Shown: positions 16,350 through 28,580 of the stretch, in pieces
Layout of the letters: each line of letters starts with the position of its first letter
How positions within the stretch are numbered: the first letter of the stretch is position 1
Assembly (NCBI GenBank): GCA_016184115.1
Contig: JACPDH010000007.1
Span: 1 to 52,215 of the forward strand
Origin: Acidobacteriota bacterium
Lineage (GTDB): Bacteria; Acidobacteriota; Thermoanaerobaculia; Gp7-AA8
DNA: 52,215 bases
Reading direction: 5' to 3'
The notes under the pieces: model-generated
Told to the model about the DNA's origin: nothing
The model's input: only the letters and a program-made list of their open reading frames with translations
Databases searched by the model: none
Translations under genes and position numbers: made by a program

Positions 16350-18010
16350 AGAAAATACCGCTCGAGGTCGCTCTCGTCGTTGCGACGCTGCTGGCATGCG
16401 TCGCGTTCGTAGGGCCGCGTGGCGATTTTCCCCTCAATGACGACTGGAACTTCGCGCTGACGACGTGGCACTTCGCTGAAACAGGGGAGCTGGTTTACAG
16501 CCGTTTCACGGCCATGACCCTCAAGCTGCAAGTGCTCTGGGGAGCGCTCTGGACGATCGCATTCGGGAAGTCGCACGAAGTGCTTCGGTATTCGAGTCTC
16601 GCTCTCTGGATTCCCTGCGTGGTCATCGTGAATCGATGGCTCTCCAGGATTGGCGTCGAGGCTGGCACGCGGCTGGTCGCGACGGCAGCGTTCGCGTTCC
16701 ACCCTCTCATATTCTGGTCGTCGTTCACGTACATGACGCAGATCCCGTTTCTATTCTCATCGATCGTGGCGTTGTGCGCGTTCCATCGGGCGCTTGACGA
16801 CGACGATCTGGCGTGGGGGATGCTGGGAGCGTTGGCCGTGGTCGGCGCGTTCTTCATTCGGCAAACCGGTGTCGTTCTCGCGATCGCGCCGGTTGTCGCG
16901 ATTTTGAAGAGGAGGTCGTCGCTCTCGCCACGATGGAAGACCCATGTCGCTGTCTCGATCTCGCCCGTACTACTTTTTGCATTGCTTTCACTCTTCACGA
17001 ACGCGCTACGCGGATACCCGGGCCAGATTGGCGAGCACTTCGTCGTGTGGAAAGTGCCACTCACCGAGCTTCCTGGGCAGATCCTTCGCGTAGTCGCGTA
17101 TTACACGTTCTTCAACTTCCAGAATGCGGGCCTATTTCTGCTTCCGGTTGCGATCCTCGCCGGGGTCTGGCTCGCGCGCGATAGGGTGGGGCGTACCGTT
17201 GCGCTGCTCGCGATCGTGTTGATGCTGGCCGGCGCTGGACACATGGTTCTCCGCGATTGCCCGATGCCGTACTGGAGCGACGTTCCGACGCTCGAGGTCC
17301 ATCCGGGGAATGTACTCGTCAATCTCGGCCTTGGCCCCCTTACGCTCAGGGACACATGGACGCTCGACCTCGAACCTCCATTCCCGATGCCGCGCGCCGG
17401 GCGGTTGTTCCTCACGTCCGTGGCGGCGATTCTCGGGGGGCTGCTGATGGCGACACTATGGCGTGGCTGGTTCAGTGCTACGAACCGCCCACAGCGCGAG
17501 GGGTTGATCGTCGACATTGCCGTAACTCACTGTGTATTGGCGACCAGCACACTGTTTGTATCGGGCATCTACTTCGACCGTTACACCGTCGACTCCCTCT
17601 GGACGCTTGCCGTACTCGTTCCGGTGCTTTCGGGCCGGGTGGCATTCCCAGAACGTGCTGTAGCGGTAAGTGGAGCTTTACTCGTCGCGATGTTTTCTGC
17701 GCTGGCTACACAGGAGTACATCCGCTGGAACGCCGCGCGATGGGAGGCCTACGGACGCCTCCGAACCGACGGTATTTCGCTCGCGCGGATCGATGGGGGC
17801 TACGAGATCAACCAGTTCCTCGTCGGCGGTTTTGACGGACCAATCCTGCTCAAGCGAAGTGGCTTTTCTGTCGTCGATCCGGAGTACATCCTGACGTTCG
17901 GACGAGTACCCGGCTACGTCGTCGTCGCCGAAGAGCGCTTCGAATCGTTTCTCGGCCTGCGGCATGGTGCGGTATTGACGCTTCATCGCGTGGACGGGGA
18001 GAGGAAATGA
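16346..18010 (+). CDS. GT-C-like membrane protein
   Basis: A 554-aa polytopic protein. The first helix (about 6-22) is followed by FPLNDDWNFALTTWHF, with an acidic pair at the position of the GT-C catalytic loop, then roughly ten more helices and a soluble tail from about residue 465. The GTG start lies in GTGA, overlapping the upstream stop, so translation is probably coupled. It most likely belongs to the same functional set as its neighbours, but the substrate cannot be told. Confidence 0.75.
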   Translation: MKKIPLEVALVVATLLACVAFVGPRGDFPLNDDWNFALTTWHFAETGELVYSRFTAMTLKLQVLWGALWTIAFGKSHEVLRYSSLALWIPCVVIVNRWLSRIGVEAGTRLVATAAFAFHPLIFWSSFTYMTQIPFLFSSIVALCAFHRALDDDDLAWGMLGALAVVGAFFIRQTGVVLAIAPVVAILKRRSSLSPRWKTHVAVSISPVLLFALLSLFTNALRGYPGQIGEHFVVWKVPLTELPGQILRVVAYYTFFNFQNAGLFLLPVAILAGVWLARDRVGRTVALLAIVLMLAGAGHMVLRDCPMPYWSDVPTLEVHPGNVLVNLGLGPLTLRDTWTLDLEPPFPMPRAGRLFLTSVAAILGGLLMATLWRGWFSATNRPQREGLIVDIAVTHCVLATSTLFVSGIYFDRYTVDSLWTLAVLVPVLSGRVAFPERAVAVSGALLVAMFSALATQEYIRWNAARWEAYGRLRTDGISLARIDGGYEINQFLVGGFDGPILLKRSGFSVVDPEYILTFGRVPGYVVVAEERFESFLGLRHGAVLTLHRVDGERK

Positions 18011-19539
18011 CGGCGGCAGGCGTCGAGCGGAGCTCGATACGCGATCCGTTCGTGTTCGTGCCCCTTGCCCTCTACCTGCTGCTGGGATTCGCTCTAATCA
18101 CACATCACGAAGCCTGGCGGGATGAGGCTGACTCCTGGCTGTGGGCGCGCGACGGGAGCCTCGAAGAGTTGTTCGGCCATCTGGGGCACATGGGGACGCC
18201 CTCGCTTTGGTATCTCCTGCTGTTCCCGATGGCAAAAGCCGGACTTCCGTTCCTGGCTCAGGGTGTGCTCCACGTCCTGTTGTCGAGCGGTACTGCGTTT
18301 CTGATCCTCGCGCGCGCCCCTTTCCCTCGTCGAGTGCGACTGTTGGTCGTATTCTCGTACTTCTTCGGGTTCGAATATCTCGTGATCGCGCGGAACTACG
18401 CGATCGGGCTGCTGCTGCTCTTCGCACTTGCTGCGCTCGACGGTGAACGGAGGCAGAGGCGAATTCTGTTCGGGTTAACCCTCGCGCTGATGATGAACAC
18501 GAGTGTCCATCTCCTCTTCATTGGAGTCGTGATCCTGTCGGTCGAGGCTTGGGAGAGTTGGCGTGAGCGGCCGAGGCCGAGAGGCCGGGATTTTGGGCTG
18601 ATGGTTGCGTTTGCCGGTGCGATGGCGTCCGTGTGGCAGCTCTGGCCTCCACTCGACGGCGCACACGCGGGGATCATCTACGAATTCGAGCCGCGCGCGC
18701 TTCGCTGGACGTTGTCGCAGTCGCTCTTGCCTGGCATCCCGGTGTACGGGCTCCACTTTGTGACGATCCCAGTCTTCATCGCCTGCGTTGCCGCACTCTG
18801 GCGGTACAAGCGAAGCCTGGTGATCTTCACAGCTGGTTATGCGGGACTGCTCTACATCATGACCTTCAAAGTCGTGGGGGGGGTGCGGCACTTTGGGCTC
18901 GTGTACGCGCTCCTTCTCTACTGCATGTGGATTGCTGAGACGGCAGGCGAGAAAACCTTTCGCGCGGCGAATTCTAGGCGTGTTGCGATGATCGCGCTGG
19001 AGTGTTGCCTTGCGATATCGCTTGCGACTGCCGCTGTTTACTGGGCGATGGAATGGACGCGGCCCTTTTCGGGCTCGAAGGAAATGGCGGAGTATCTCGA
19101 CAGCGAGGGACTCGCAAGCCGGCAGATCGCCGCACATCTGCCGGCCCCAGGTTCCGCGGTACTGGTTTACTTGCAGCAACCCCGTCGATTCTGGTTTCCT
19201 GCACTGGGCCGGGAAGGGTCATACATGCTGTGGGACCGAACGTACGAAGAGGCCGACGATGTGCCGCTTCAGACCGTAGCGAGGCAGGTCAGCGAAACGG
19301 CTCCAGAAAGCCTCTTTCTGACGAATGCTCCTCTCAGGGGCCCGGCCCGATACGGATTCCGGCTGCTGTTCAGGACGAGCGACGACGTCTTTGCCAAGGA
19401 CGATGAAATTCTGTATATCTACACGCCGTTGGGCCTCGGGAACACGGTTCGCGCCCGGGAGGATTGGTATCCCGACGAGACGGACTCCACAGCTGGGGTG
19501 GCGTCTGAAGTCACGGCCGCAGCCAAGCGTCCGGAATAA
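18007..19539 (+). CDS. GT-C-like membrane protein with EAWRDEA motif
   Basis: A 510-aa polytopic protein. After the first helix (about 15-33) it reads HHEAWRDEADSWLWAR and then GTPSLWYLLL, a combination seen in uncharacterised GT-C-like glycosyltransferases. About ten helices run to residue 350, followed by a soluble C-terminal region. The ATG overlaps the previous stop (ATGA), completing a tightly coupled three-gene unit. No terminator is visible before the str-operon promoter. Confidence 0.75.
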   Translation: MTAAGVERSSIRDPFVFVPLALYLLLGFALITHHEAWRDEADSWLWARDGSLEELFGHLGHMGTPSLWYLLLFPMAKAGLPFLAQGVLHVLLSSGTAFLILARAPFPRRVRLLVVFSYFFGFEYLVIARNYAIGLLLLFALAALDGERRQRRILFGLTLALMMNTSVHLLFIGVVILSVEAWESWRERPRPRGRDFGLMVAFAGAMASVWQLWPPLDGAHAGIIYEFEPRALRWTLSQSLLPGIPVYGLHFVTIPVFIACVAALWRYKRSLVIFTAGYAGLLYIMTFKVVGGVRHFGLVYALLLYCMWIAETAGEKTFRAANSRRVAMIALECCLAISLATAAVYWAMEWTRPFSGSKEMAEYLDSEGLASRQIAAHLPAPGSAVLVYLQQPRRFWFPALGREGSYMLWDRTYEEADDVPLQTVARQVSETAPESLFLTNAPLRGPARYGFRLLFRTSDDVFAKDDEILYIYTPLGLGNTVRAREDWYPDETDSTAGVASEVTAAAKRPE

Positions 19540-19576
19540 CCCTCATAGGGTGTGACGTTGTCCGACCCCGCGAGAC

Positions 19577-19605
19577 TTGACAGGTCCTCGTGTCGGGAGT
19601 ATTTT
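19577..19605 (+). promoter_or_regulatory. Promoter of the str operon (rpsL)
   Basis: A perfect -35 hexamer TTGACA (19577-19582), a 17-bp spacer and -10 TATTTT (19600-19605, 4 of 6). The predicted start is near 19612, exactly where a small hairpin CCCCG/CGGGG (19612-19626) would form the 5' end of the mRNA. The ribosome site AAGAGGAA precedes the rpsL ATG at 19654. Confidence 0.8.
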
Positions 19606-19653
19606 GCGATGCCCCGGTCAGCGGGGATGTCAGACGTATCTCAAGAGGAAAGA

Positions 19654-20028
<375 letters not shown>

Positions 20029-20043
20029 TTCCAGAGGATCAGC

Positions 20044-20514
20044 ATGCCGAGACGACGTGAAGTTCCCAAGCGCGAAGTTCTTCCTGACCCGCTCTACAAC
20101 AGCCAGCTGGTGACGAAGTTCATCAACAGCCTGATGCTGGCAGGGCGGAAGTCGGTTGCGGAAGGCATTTTTTACGGCGCAATGAAGAAGGTCGAAGACC
20201 GCGCGAAGGACGATCCCCTCAAGATCTTCAAGAAGGCCGTCGACGGCGTGAAGCCGGCCGTCGAGGTCAAGAGCCGCCGTGTTGGTGGTTCGAACTACCA
20301 GGTTCCGGTCGAGGTTCGTCCCTCGCGCCGCACGTCGCTCGCGATCCGCTGGTTGATTCAGTTCGCGGCTAGCCGCGGCGAGAAGACGATGATGGACAAG
20401 CTCGCCGGCGAGCTGCTTGATGCAGCGAACGGGCGTGGCAATGCCGTCAAGAAGCGTGAAGACACCCACAGGATGGCTGAGGCCAACAAGGCCTTCTCGC
20501 ACTACCGGTGGTAG
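20044..20514 (+). CDS. rpsG: 30S ribosomal protein S7
   Basis: A 156-aa S7, which nucleates assembly of the 30S head and contacts the E site. Typical stretches are [54 protein letters not shown] and [10 protein letters not shown] at the C-terminus. It lies 15 nt after rpsL. Its stop codon is embedded in a small hairpin followed by six T residues. Confidence 0.97.
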   Translation: MPRRREVPKREVLPDPLYNSQLVTKFINSLMLAGRKSVAEGIFYGAMKKVEDRAKDDPLKIFKKAVDGVKPAVEVKSRRVGGSNYQVPVEVRPSRRTSLAIRWLIQFAASRGEKTMMDKLAGELLDAANGRGNAVKKREDTHRMAEANKAFSHYRW

Positions 20515-20521
20515 ATTTTTT
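20502..20521 (+). terminator. Terminator-like hairpin overlapping the rpsG stop
   Basis: CTACC (20502-20506) pairs with GGTAG (20510-20514) around GGT, followed by A and TTTTTT (20516-20521). The stem is short (5 bp), so a translating ribosome reaching the stop could melt it. It may partly separate rpsL-rpsG from fusA-tuf, consistent with the 292-nt spacer that follows. That spacer holds no gene and no clear promoter. Confidence 0.4.
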
Positions 20522-20758
20522 CCCGGTTGCGTTGCGCCCGGGACTGAAGTTGTGGTAAGAATACCGGCCGCGCCGAAACGCGCGACGTGAAGTACAGTAT
20601 TTACCCCCCGTAGCTCCGTCTCGACCGGATAACACAGAATTCGTTCTGCGGTTCCGGACCGAGCAACGGGAAATCGAAGACACGACTTAGGGAAGACTGG
20701 CCAATGGCCGCGGTGTCTGTCCGCGACCATCGGCTGAAGGGCCTGCTTTCGCATGCGG

Positions 20759-20775
20759 ATGCCTCCTGTAGGCAT
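20759..20775 (+). promoter_or_regulatory. Hairpin in the fusA leader
   Basis: ATGCCT (20759-20764) pairs with AGGCAT (20770-20775), leaving loop CCTGT, 31 nt before the fusA ATG. The stem-loop contains CCTCC, complementary to a Shine-Dalgarno core. The fusA ribosome site itself is weak (CGGGG at 20798-20802), so this element could influence initiation. Function is inferred only. Confidence 0.3.
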
Positions 20776-20806
20776 TCATGTCGCGGGAGCCTGACCCGGG
20801 GTTCAT

Positions 20807-22888
20807 ATGGCACGACTGGTACCGCTCGAACGACAGCGCAACATCGGGATCATGGCCCACATCGACGCCGGTAAAACGACGACGACGGAGCGTGTCCTGT
20901 ATTACACCGGCATGACCCACAAGATCGGTGAGGTCCATGACGGAACTGCGACCATGGACTGGATGGTCCAGGAGCAGGAGCGCGGGATCACGATCACGTC
21001 GGCGGCGACCACGGCCACCTGGGGTGACCACCGGATCAACATCATTGACACGCCTGGGCATGTGGACTTTACGGCAGAGGTCGAGCGGTCGCTTCGCGTC
21101 CTTGACGGTGCCGTAGGAGTCTTCTGTGCGGTAGGCGGCGTCGAGCCGCAGTCGGAAACAGTCTGGCGGCAAGCGGACCGTTACGGCGTTCCTCGCATCG
21201 CGTTCGTCAACAAGATGGACCGTCTCGGTGCGAACTTCCTCACGGTCGTTGGGCAGATCAAGAGCAAGCTCGGCAAGAACGCGATCCCTCTTCAGATCCC
21301 GATCGGTGCCGAAGAGCATTTCAAGGGCGTCATCGATCTCGTTCGCATGAAGGCGCTCGTATTCCGCGACGAGACGCTCGGCGCGAAATACGACGTCGAA
21401 GAGATTCCCGAAAATCTGCGCGCCGAGGCCGAAGAGGCCCGCCACGTTATGGTCGAGTCGATCGCAGAGTCGAACGACCAGCTCCTCGAGAAGTACCTCG
21501 CGGGCGAAGCGATCGACGAGGCCGAGCTCAAGGCGGCGCTGCGTGTCGCGACGATCGCCGGCACGGTGACGCCAGTCGTGTGTGGATCGGCGTTCAAGAA
21601 CAAGGGTGTGCAGCCGCTGCTCGACGCGGTCGTCGACTACCTGCCATCGCCCATCGACATCCCGCCGATGCCGGGAACGAATCCCGACAACGAGCAGCCG
21701 GAAGAGCGCCCTGCTTCGGACACGGCCCCGTTCTCGGGTCTCGTGTTCAAGATCATGACCGACCCGTTTGTCGGCCAGCTCGCCTTCTTCCGCGTCTACT
21801 CGGGTCGCGTCGAGTCGGGCAGCGCGGTCTACAACTCGACGAAGGGAAACACCGAGCGCGTTGGGCGCCTGCTGAAAATGCACGCAAACAAGCGCGAAGA
21901 GATCAAGGAAGTCCTTGCGGGTGACATCGCGGCTGCCGTTGGGCTCAAGAATGTCACCACCGGCGACACGATCTGCGAGAAGTCGAAACCGATCGTGCTG
22001 CTCGCCATGAACTTTCCCGACCCCGTCATCGCGGTCGCGATCGAACCGAAGACCAAGGGTGATCAGGAGAAGATGGGCGTCGCGCTTGCGAAGCTCATGC
22101 AGGAAGATCCGACGTTCAAGGTCCACACCGACAAAGAGACGAATCAGACCATCATCCGAGGCATGGGCGAGCTGCACCTGGAGATCATCGTCGATCGCCT
22201 CGTGCGCGAGTTCAATGTCGCGGCGAACGTCGGCAAGCCGCAGGTTGCGTATCGCGAAGCGATCACGCGCGCAGCGGATGCCGACGGAAAGTTCGTTCGC
22301 CAGTCGGGCGGTAAGGGCCAGTACGGGCACGTCAAGATGCGCTTCGAACCGATCACGGATGGAAGCAAGGACTTCGATTTCGTCAACGACATCGTCGGTG
22401 GATCGATCCCTCGCGAGTTCATCAAGCCGGTTGAGCAGGGCATTAAGGAAGCGATGGAAAAGGGCATCTTGGCCGGATACCCGATGACCGGCGTTCGCGC
22501 GATCCTTTACGACGGGTCGTATCACGACGTCGATTCATCCGAGATGGCGTTTAAGATCGCCGGCTCGCTTGCCTTCCAGGAAGGCGCGAAGAAAGCCGGT
22601 CCGATTCTCCTCGAGCCGATGATGGACGTCGAGGCAGTCACGCCAGAAGAGTATTCGGGCGACGTCATGGGCGACCTTAGCCGCCGGCGCGGCAAGATTC
22701 AGCAGATGGAGGACCGTGGCGGGGCGAAGGCGATCCGCGCGTTCGTACCGCTGTCCGAGATGTTCGGCTACGCGACGCAGCTTCGCTCGATGACGCAGGG
22801 TCGCGCGAGCTACACGATGCAGTTCTCAAGCTACGAGGCCGCGCCGAAGAACGTGGCCGAGGAAGTCATCGCGAAGGTTGCAGGTTAG
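20807..22888 (+). CDS. fusA: Elongation factor G
   Basis: A 693-aa translational GTPase that drives translocation and, with RRF, ribosome recycling. The G motifs are AHIDAGKTT (G1), DTPGHVDFT (G3) and NKMDR (G4); [11 protein letters not shown] is the switch region. Domain IV shows [15 protein letters not shown] and the C-terminus ends in a normal domain V. Length and start (ATG 20807, [20 protein letters not shown]) are typical. It lies between rpsG and tuf in the str operon. Confidence 0.97.
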   Translation: MARLVPLERQRNIGIMAHIDAGKTTTTERVLYYTGMTHKIGEVHDGTATMDWMVQEQERGITITSAATTATWGDHRINIIDTPGHVDFTAEVERSLRVLDGAVGVFCAVGGVEPQSETVWRQADRYGVPRIAFVNKMDRLGANFLTVVGQIKSKLGKNAIPLQIPIGAEEHFKGVIDLVRMKALVFRDETLGAKYDVEEIPENLRAEAEEARHVMVESIAESNDQLLEKYLAGEAIDEAELKAALRVATIAGTVTPVVCGSAFKNKGVQPLLDAVVDYLPSPIDIPPMPGTNPDNEQPEERPASDTAPFSGLVFKIMTDPFVGQLAFFRVYSGRVESGSAVYNSTKGNTERVGRLLKMHANKREEIKEVLAGDIAAAVGLKNVTTGDTICEKSKPIVLLAMNFPDPVIAVAIEPKTKGDQEKMGVALAKLMQEDPTFKVHTDKETNQTIIRGMGELHLEIIVDRLVREFNVAANVGKPQVAYREAITRAADADGKFVRQSGGKGQYGHVKMRFEPITDGSKDFDFVNDIVGGSIPREFIKPVEQGIKEAMEKGILAGYPMTGVRAILYDGSYHDVDSSEMAFKIAGSLAFQEGAKKAGPILLEPMMDVEAVTPEEYSGDVMGDLSRRRGKIQQMEDRGGAKAIRAFVPLSEMFGYATQLRSMTQGRASYTMQFSSYEAAPKNVAEEVIAKVAG

Positions 22889-22949
22889 CCGGTTACCCCG
22901 GTGAGAGTCTGACGAGACAGCACGGAAGAGAAACCAGGAGGTTCCAGCA

Positions 22950-24143
<1,194 letters not shown>

Positions 24144-24155
24144 TTGGCAATTCGA

Positions 24156-24186
24156 GGCCGGACGGAACGCTGAGTCCCGTCCGGCC
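24156..24186 (+). terminator. Hairpin after tuf
   Basis: A perfect 10-bp stem GGCCGGACGG (24156-24165) / CCGTCCGGCC (24177-24186) with an 11-nt loop, 12 nt after the tuf stop. It lacks a T-run and is followed 42 nt later by rpsJ. It may mark the str/S10 boundary as an attenuator, pause or processing site. Confidence 0.5.
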
Positions 24187-24228
24187 GAAGTAGCCTAGGC
24201 AGAAAGAAGAAGGGCCAGCAGGTAGATC

Positions 24229-24543
<315 letters not shown>

Positions 24544-24625
24544 CAAGGAAGCCCGTGAGACCGGAGCAAGTCGCACTGCCCACGCGTGCGGAACTCCGTG
24601 AGCCCTCAGGCTCCGAGGTGAACGA

Positions 24626-25264
24626 ATGATTCATGGACTGATTGGCAAGAAGGTCGGCATGACACAGGTCTTCGCGGAGGACGGATCAATCGTCCCCGTG
24701 ACGGTGATCCAGGCCGGACCATGTCTTGTCCTGCAGAAGAAGACGGCCGAAAAGGATGGCTACGATGCCGTTCAGGTAGGTCTGGTTGAAAAGATGTCGC
24801 ACCGGGCGCTTACGTCGCCGATGCGTGGACACTTCGAGAAGGCGGGCGCGAATCCGTGCCGCACTCTCGTCGAGCTCCCGTACGATGGCGAAGCGAACGT
24901 TGGCGACCGCATTGCGGTCGACATCTTCAAGCCTGGCGACTCGATCGACGTCGTCGGCCGCTCGAAGGGCAAGGGCTTCCAGGGCGTCGTCAAGCGCCAT
25001 GGCTTCGCGGGCGGACGCGAGTCGCACGGCTCGATGTTCCACCGCGCGCCCGGCTCGATCGGAGCCTCTGCGTTCCCGTCGCGCGTCATGAAGGGAATGC
25101 GAATGGGCGGCCGCATGGGTGGCAGCCAGGTCACGGTCAAGAATCTGCGCATCGCTAAGATCGACCCCGAGAACAATCTGATCTACATCCGCGGCGCAGT
25201 CCCGGGTGGTCGGAACTCGGTTGTCGTTCTGAGCTTTGCCCAGAACGGAAGGCGGGGTGAGTAG
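24626..25264 (+). CDS. rplC: 50S ribosomal protein L3
   Basis: A 212-aa early-assembly protein whose loop reaches the peptidyl transferase centre. [16 protein letters not shown] at the N-terminus and the loop [21 protein letters not shown] are typical; the downstream GSQVT contains the glutamine that is methylated in other bacteria. The CCGAGGTGAACGA ribosome site precedes the ATG. Two short hairpins (CGCAC/GTGCG, GAGCC/GGCTC) lie in the 82-nt spacer after rpsJ. Confidence 0.97.
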   Translation: MIHGLIGKKVGMTQVFAEDGSIVPVTVIQAGPCLVLQKKTAEKDGYDAVQVGLVEKMSHRALTSPMRGHFEKAGANPCRTLVELPYDGEANVGDRIAVDIFKPGDSIDVVGRSKGKGFQGVVKRHGFAGGRESHGSMFHRAPGSIGASAFPSRVMKGMRMGGRMGGSQVTVKNLRIAKIDPENNLIYIRGAVPGGRNSVVVLSFAQNGRRGE

Positions 25265-25266
25265 CC

Positions 25267-25893
25267 ATGCCGACAGTTGAAGTCAAAGACTCGAAGAACC
25301 AGAAGGTCGGCTCAGTCGATCTGCCGGGCGAGGTTTTCGCCTATCCGTTCAAGGAGCACCTCGTTCACGAGGCCGTGCGCAACTATCGCGCCTCGCTCCG
25401 CGCCGGGACGCACAAGACGAAGGTCCGCAGCGAAGTTGCCGGCTCGGGTAAGAAGCCGTTCAAGCAGAAGGGAACCGGTCGCGCCCGCCAGGGCGGCGCC
25501 CGTCCTCCGATCCACCGCCACGGCGGCACGGTGTTCGGCCCTGTTCCTCGCGACTACTCGTACAAAATGAACGTGCGCGAAAAGAAGGCGGCCCTAAAGG
25601 CGGCGCTTTCGCGCAAGCTCCGCGACAAGCTGTTGATGGTCGTCGACGCGTTCGAGCTCGAGCAGCCGAAGACGAAACTGCTTGCCGACCGCATCGCGGC
25701 ACTCGGTGTCGACGGGAAGGTCCTGCTGGTCGACTCGGCCGAGAATGTGAATCTTCATCTCGCCTCGCGGAACCATCCGAAACTCCAGATGGCCGACCCG
25801 CTCCACGTGAACGTTTATGACGTGGTGAACAACCGCTACATCGTCATTACCCAGGCATCGCTGCAGAAGCTCCTGGAGGTGCTTCAGGGATGA
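25267..25893 (+). CDS. rplD: 50S ribosomal protein L4
   Basis: A 208-aa L4 whose extended loop lines the nascent-peptide tunnel. The loop region [20 protein letters not shown] and the core [20 protein letters not shown] are recognisable. It starts 2 nt after the rplC stop and overlaps rplW by 4 nt (ATGA). In E. coli L4 represses its own operon; no obvious leader target is seen here. Confidence 0.97.
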   Translation: MPTVEVKDSKNQKVGSVDLPGEVFAYPFKEHLVHEAVRNYRASLRAGTHKTKVRSEVAGSGKKPFKQKGTGRARQGGARPPIHRHGGTVFGPVPRDYSYKMNVREKKAALKAALSRKLRDKLLMVVDAFELEQPKTKLLADRIAALGVDGKVLLVDSAENVNLHLASRNHPKLQMADPLHVNVYDVVNNRYIVITQASLQKLLEVLQG

Positions 25894-26186
25894 ATCTCGA
25901 GAACTACCGCATCATCATCCGTCCCCTGATCACCGAGAAGAGCACGCTCCAGAAGGAGACGGGTAACATCATCGCTTTCGAGGTTGCAGCGAAGGCGAAT
26001 AAGATCGAAGTCCGTCGGGCGGTCGAGGCCCTCTTCAACGTCAAGGTCGAAGAGGTCCGGCTGTTCAACGTGCGCGGCAAGCTCAAGAGGCTCGGCCGCA
26101 ACATCGGACGCCGGTCCGATTGGCGCAAAGCGTACGTGCGCCTGAAGGCCGGAGAGAAGGCGCCGGAGTTCTTCGAGGGTGTCTAG
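25890..26186 (+). CDS. rplW: 50S ribosomal protein L23
   Basis: A 98-aa protein at the tunnel exit, the docking site for trigger factor and SRP in studied bacteria. [37 protein letters not shown] and [12 protein letters not shown] match the family. Its ATG overlaps the rplD stop, implying coupled translation. Confidence 0.96.
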   Translation: MNLENYRIIIRPLITEKSTLQKETGNIIAFEVAAKANKIEVRRAVEALFNVKVEEVRLFNVRGKLKRLGRNIGRRSDWRKAYVRLKAGEKAPEFFEGV

Positions 26187-26237
26187 TCCGTACGAGACCG
26201 GCGTGCCGGTCGCATACAAGGCGAAAAAGAGGAAATT

Positions 26238-27062
<825 letters not shown>

Positions 27063-27080
27063 CGGGGAGAGACGAGAGAC

Positions 27081-27380
27081 ATGGCACGTTCAATCAAGAA
27101 GGGCCCGTTCGTCGACGACCATCTCGTGAAGAAGGTCGAGGACATGAACCGCCAGCGCGAGAAGAGGGTCATCAAGACCTGGTCGCGCCGGTCGACGGTC
27201 ATCCCCGAGATGGTCGGCCTCACCGTCGCGGTGCACAACGGAAACAAATTCATCCCGATCTACGTGTCGGAGAACATGGTCGGCCACAAGCTGGGCGAGT
27301 TCGCGCTGACGCGCACGTTCAAGGGACACAGCGGCAAGAAGGTCGAGAAGACCACGAAGCCGGCGGCCCCGCCGAAGTAG
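27081..27380 (+). CDS. rpsS: 30S ribosomal protein S19
   Basis: A 99-aa head protein that contacts the A-site finger with S13. [39 protein letters not shown] and [13 protein letters not shown] are typical. The C-terminus has a slightly long basic tail ([14 protein letters not shown]). It lies 18 nt after rplB. Confidence 0.97.
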   Translation: MARSIKKGPFVDDHLVKKVEDMNRQREKRVIKTWSRRSTVIPEMVGLTVAVHNGNKFIPIYVSENMVGHKLGEFALTRTFKGHSGKKVEKTTKPAAPPK

Positions 27381-27411
27381 CCGGCACGATTTCGACCGAC
27401 TGGAGAACGCG

Positions 27412-27879
27412 ATGGAAGCGAAGGCAACACTCAAATACCTCAAGGCATCGGCGCAGAAGGTGCGTCTGATCGCGGATCAGGTCCGCGGTCGCAGGGTCGA
27501 AGAGGCGTATCAGATCCTGCGATTCACGAAGAAGATGGCGGCGAAGGATCTCGAAAAGCTCCTTCGTTCCGCCGTGGCGAACGCCGAGAGCTCGGATTCG
27601 ACGGCGAATGTCGACGACCTGGTGGTTTCGAGAATCTACGTGAACGAGGGGCCGACCGAGAAGCGTATTCAGCCCGCCTCGATGGGGCGCGCGTTCAGGA
27701 TCCTCAAGCGCCAGTCGCACGTCACGATCCACGTTTCGGACGAGGTCGACCCGGTGAACAAGCGGTCCGGTGGCAAGGCCAGGAGCGGCGCGAAGGCGCC
27801 GGCGAAGGCCGGAGCGAAGGCTCCCACCAAGGCTCGCGCAACCGCGGCGAAGAAGACGTCCACCCGCGCAGAGAAATAA
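27412..27879 (+). CDS. rplV: 50S ribosomal protein L22 with Lys/Ala-rich tail
   Basis: A 155-aa L22; the usual length is about 110-120. Residues 1-112 hold the conserved domain (YLKASAQKVRLIADQVRGR, AVANAESS, RAFRILKRQSHVTIHV) whose beta-hairpin lines the exit tunnel. Residues about 118-155 form a histone-H1-like tail rich in Lys, Ala and Pro. The tail is probably disordered and may bind rRNA near the tunnel exit. rplQ at 39.9 kb has a similar tail. Confidence 0.96.
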   Translation: MEAKATLKYLKASAQKVRLIADQVRGRRVEEAYQILRFTKKMAAKDLEKLLRSAVANAESSDSTANVDDLVVSRIYVNEGPTEKRIQPASMGRAFRILKRQSHVTIHVSDEVDPVNKRSGGKARSGAKAPAKAGAKAPTKARATAAKKTSTRAEK

Positions 27880-27891
27880 CGGAGGCAGACT

Positions 27892-28545
27892 TTGGGTCAG
27901 AAGGTTCATCCTTACGGGTTCCGTCTCGGATTCAACAAGACGTGGCATTCTCGCTGGTTCGCGGGCCGCACCTACGCGTCCACGCTCCATCGCGATCTGA
28001 AACTGCGCGAAGACCTCAAGAAGCGTCTTTCGCATGCGGGCGTGTCGGAGATCGACATCGAGCGCACGGCGAACAAGATGCGGATCAACATCCACACCTC
28101 GCGTCCCGGAATCATCATCGGCCGCAAGGGCGCGGAAGTTGACAAGCTTCGCGACGAGCTCCAGAAGATGGTGGACGGCGAGGTCTACATCAACATCCAG
28201 GAAGTGACCCGTCCCGAGCTCGATGCGCAGCTCGTCGCCGAGAACATCGCGGGCCAGCTCGTTCGGCGCGTCGCGTTCCGTCGCGCAATGAAGAAGGCGA
28301 TGGAAAGCACGTTCCGCTTCGGCGGTAAGGGTATCAAGGTCCGTGTCAGCGGCCGACTCAACGGTGCCGAAATCGCGCGCAGCGAGTGGTATCAGGATGG
28401 ACGCCTGCCACTCCACACGCTGAAGGCCGACATCGATTACGGCGAGACCCAGGCGCGCACCACGTACGGGATCATCGGCGTCAAGGTTTGGCTCTTCAAG
28501 GGCGAAATGAGTAAGGCACGCAGCCGCCGGAAGGCCGTGAACTAG
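27892..28545 (+). CDS. rpsC: 30S ribosomal protein S3
   Basis: A 217-aa protein at the mRNA entry channel. It starts with TTG (27892), placed 6 nt after GGAGG, giving [14 protein letters not shown]. The KH domain motif [20 protein letters not shown] lies at about 65-84, and the C-terminal domain includes [20 protein letters not shown]. The stop is followed at once by TTTTTT. Length is normal. Confidence 0.97.
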   Translation: MGQKVHPYGFRLGFNKTWHSRWFAGRTYASTLHRDLKLREDLKKRLSHAGVSEIDIERTANKMRINIHTSRPGIIIGRKGAEVDKLRDELQKMVDGEVYINIQEVTRPELDAQLVAENIAGQLVRRVAFRRAMKKAMESTFRFGGKGIKVRVSGRLNGAEIARSEWYQDGRLPLHTLKADIDYGETQARTTYGIIGVKVWLFKGEMSKARSRRKAVN

Positions 28546-28580
28546 TTTTTTCCGGGTGATCCGGTCAGGAGAAACGCATC

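Noticed and set aside
19552-19653. Upstream extension of rpsL
   Set aside because: The str promoter lies inside this stretch and S12 begins at MPTINQLV.
20687-22525. Open frame of 612 codons on the minus strand
   Set aside because: Antisense to fusA, with no motif or family resemblance.
28546-28551. TTTTTT right after the rpsC stop as a terminator
   Set aside because: The preceding sequence gives only a poor, interrupted stem and the operon continues in canonical order.
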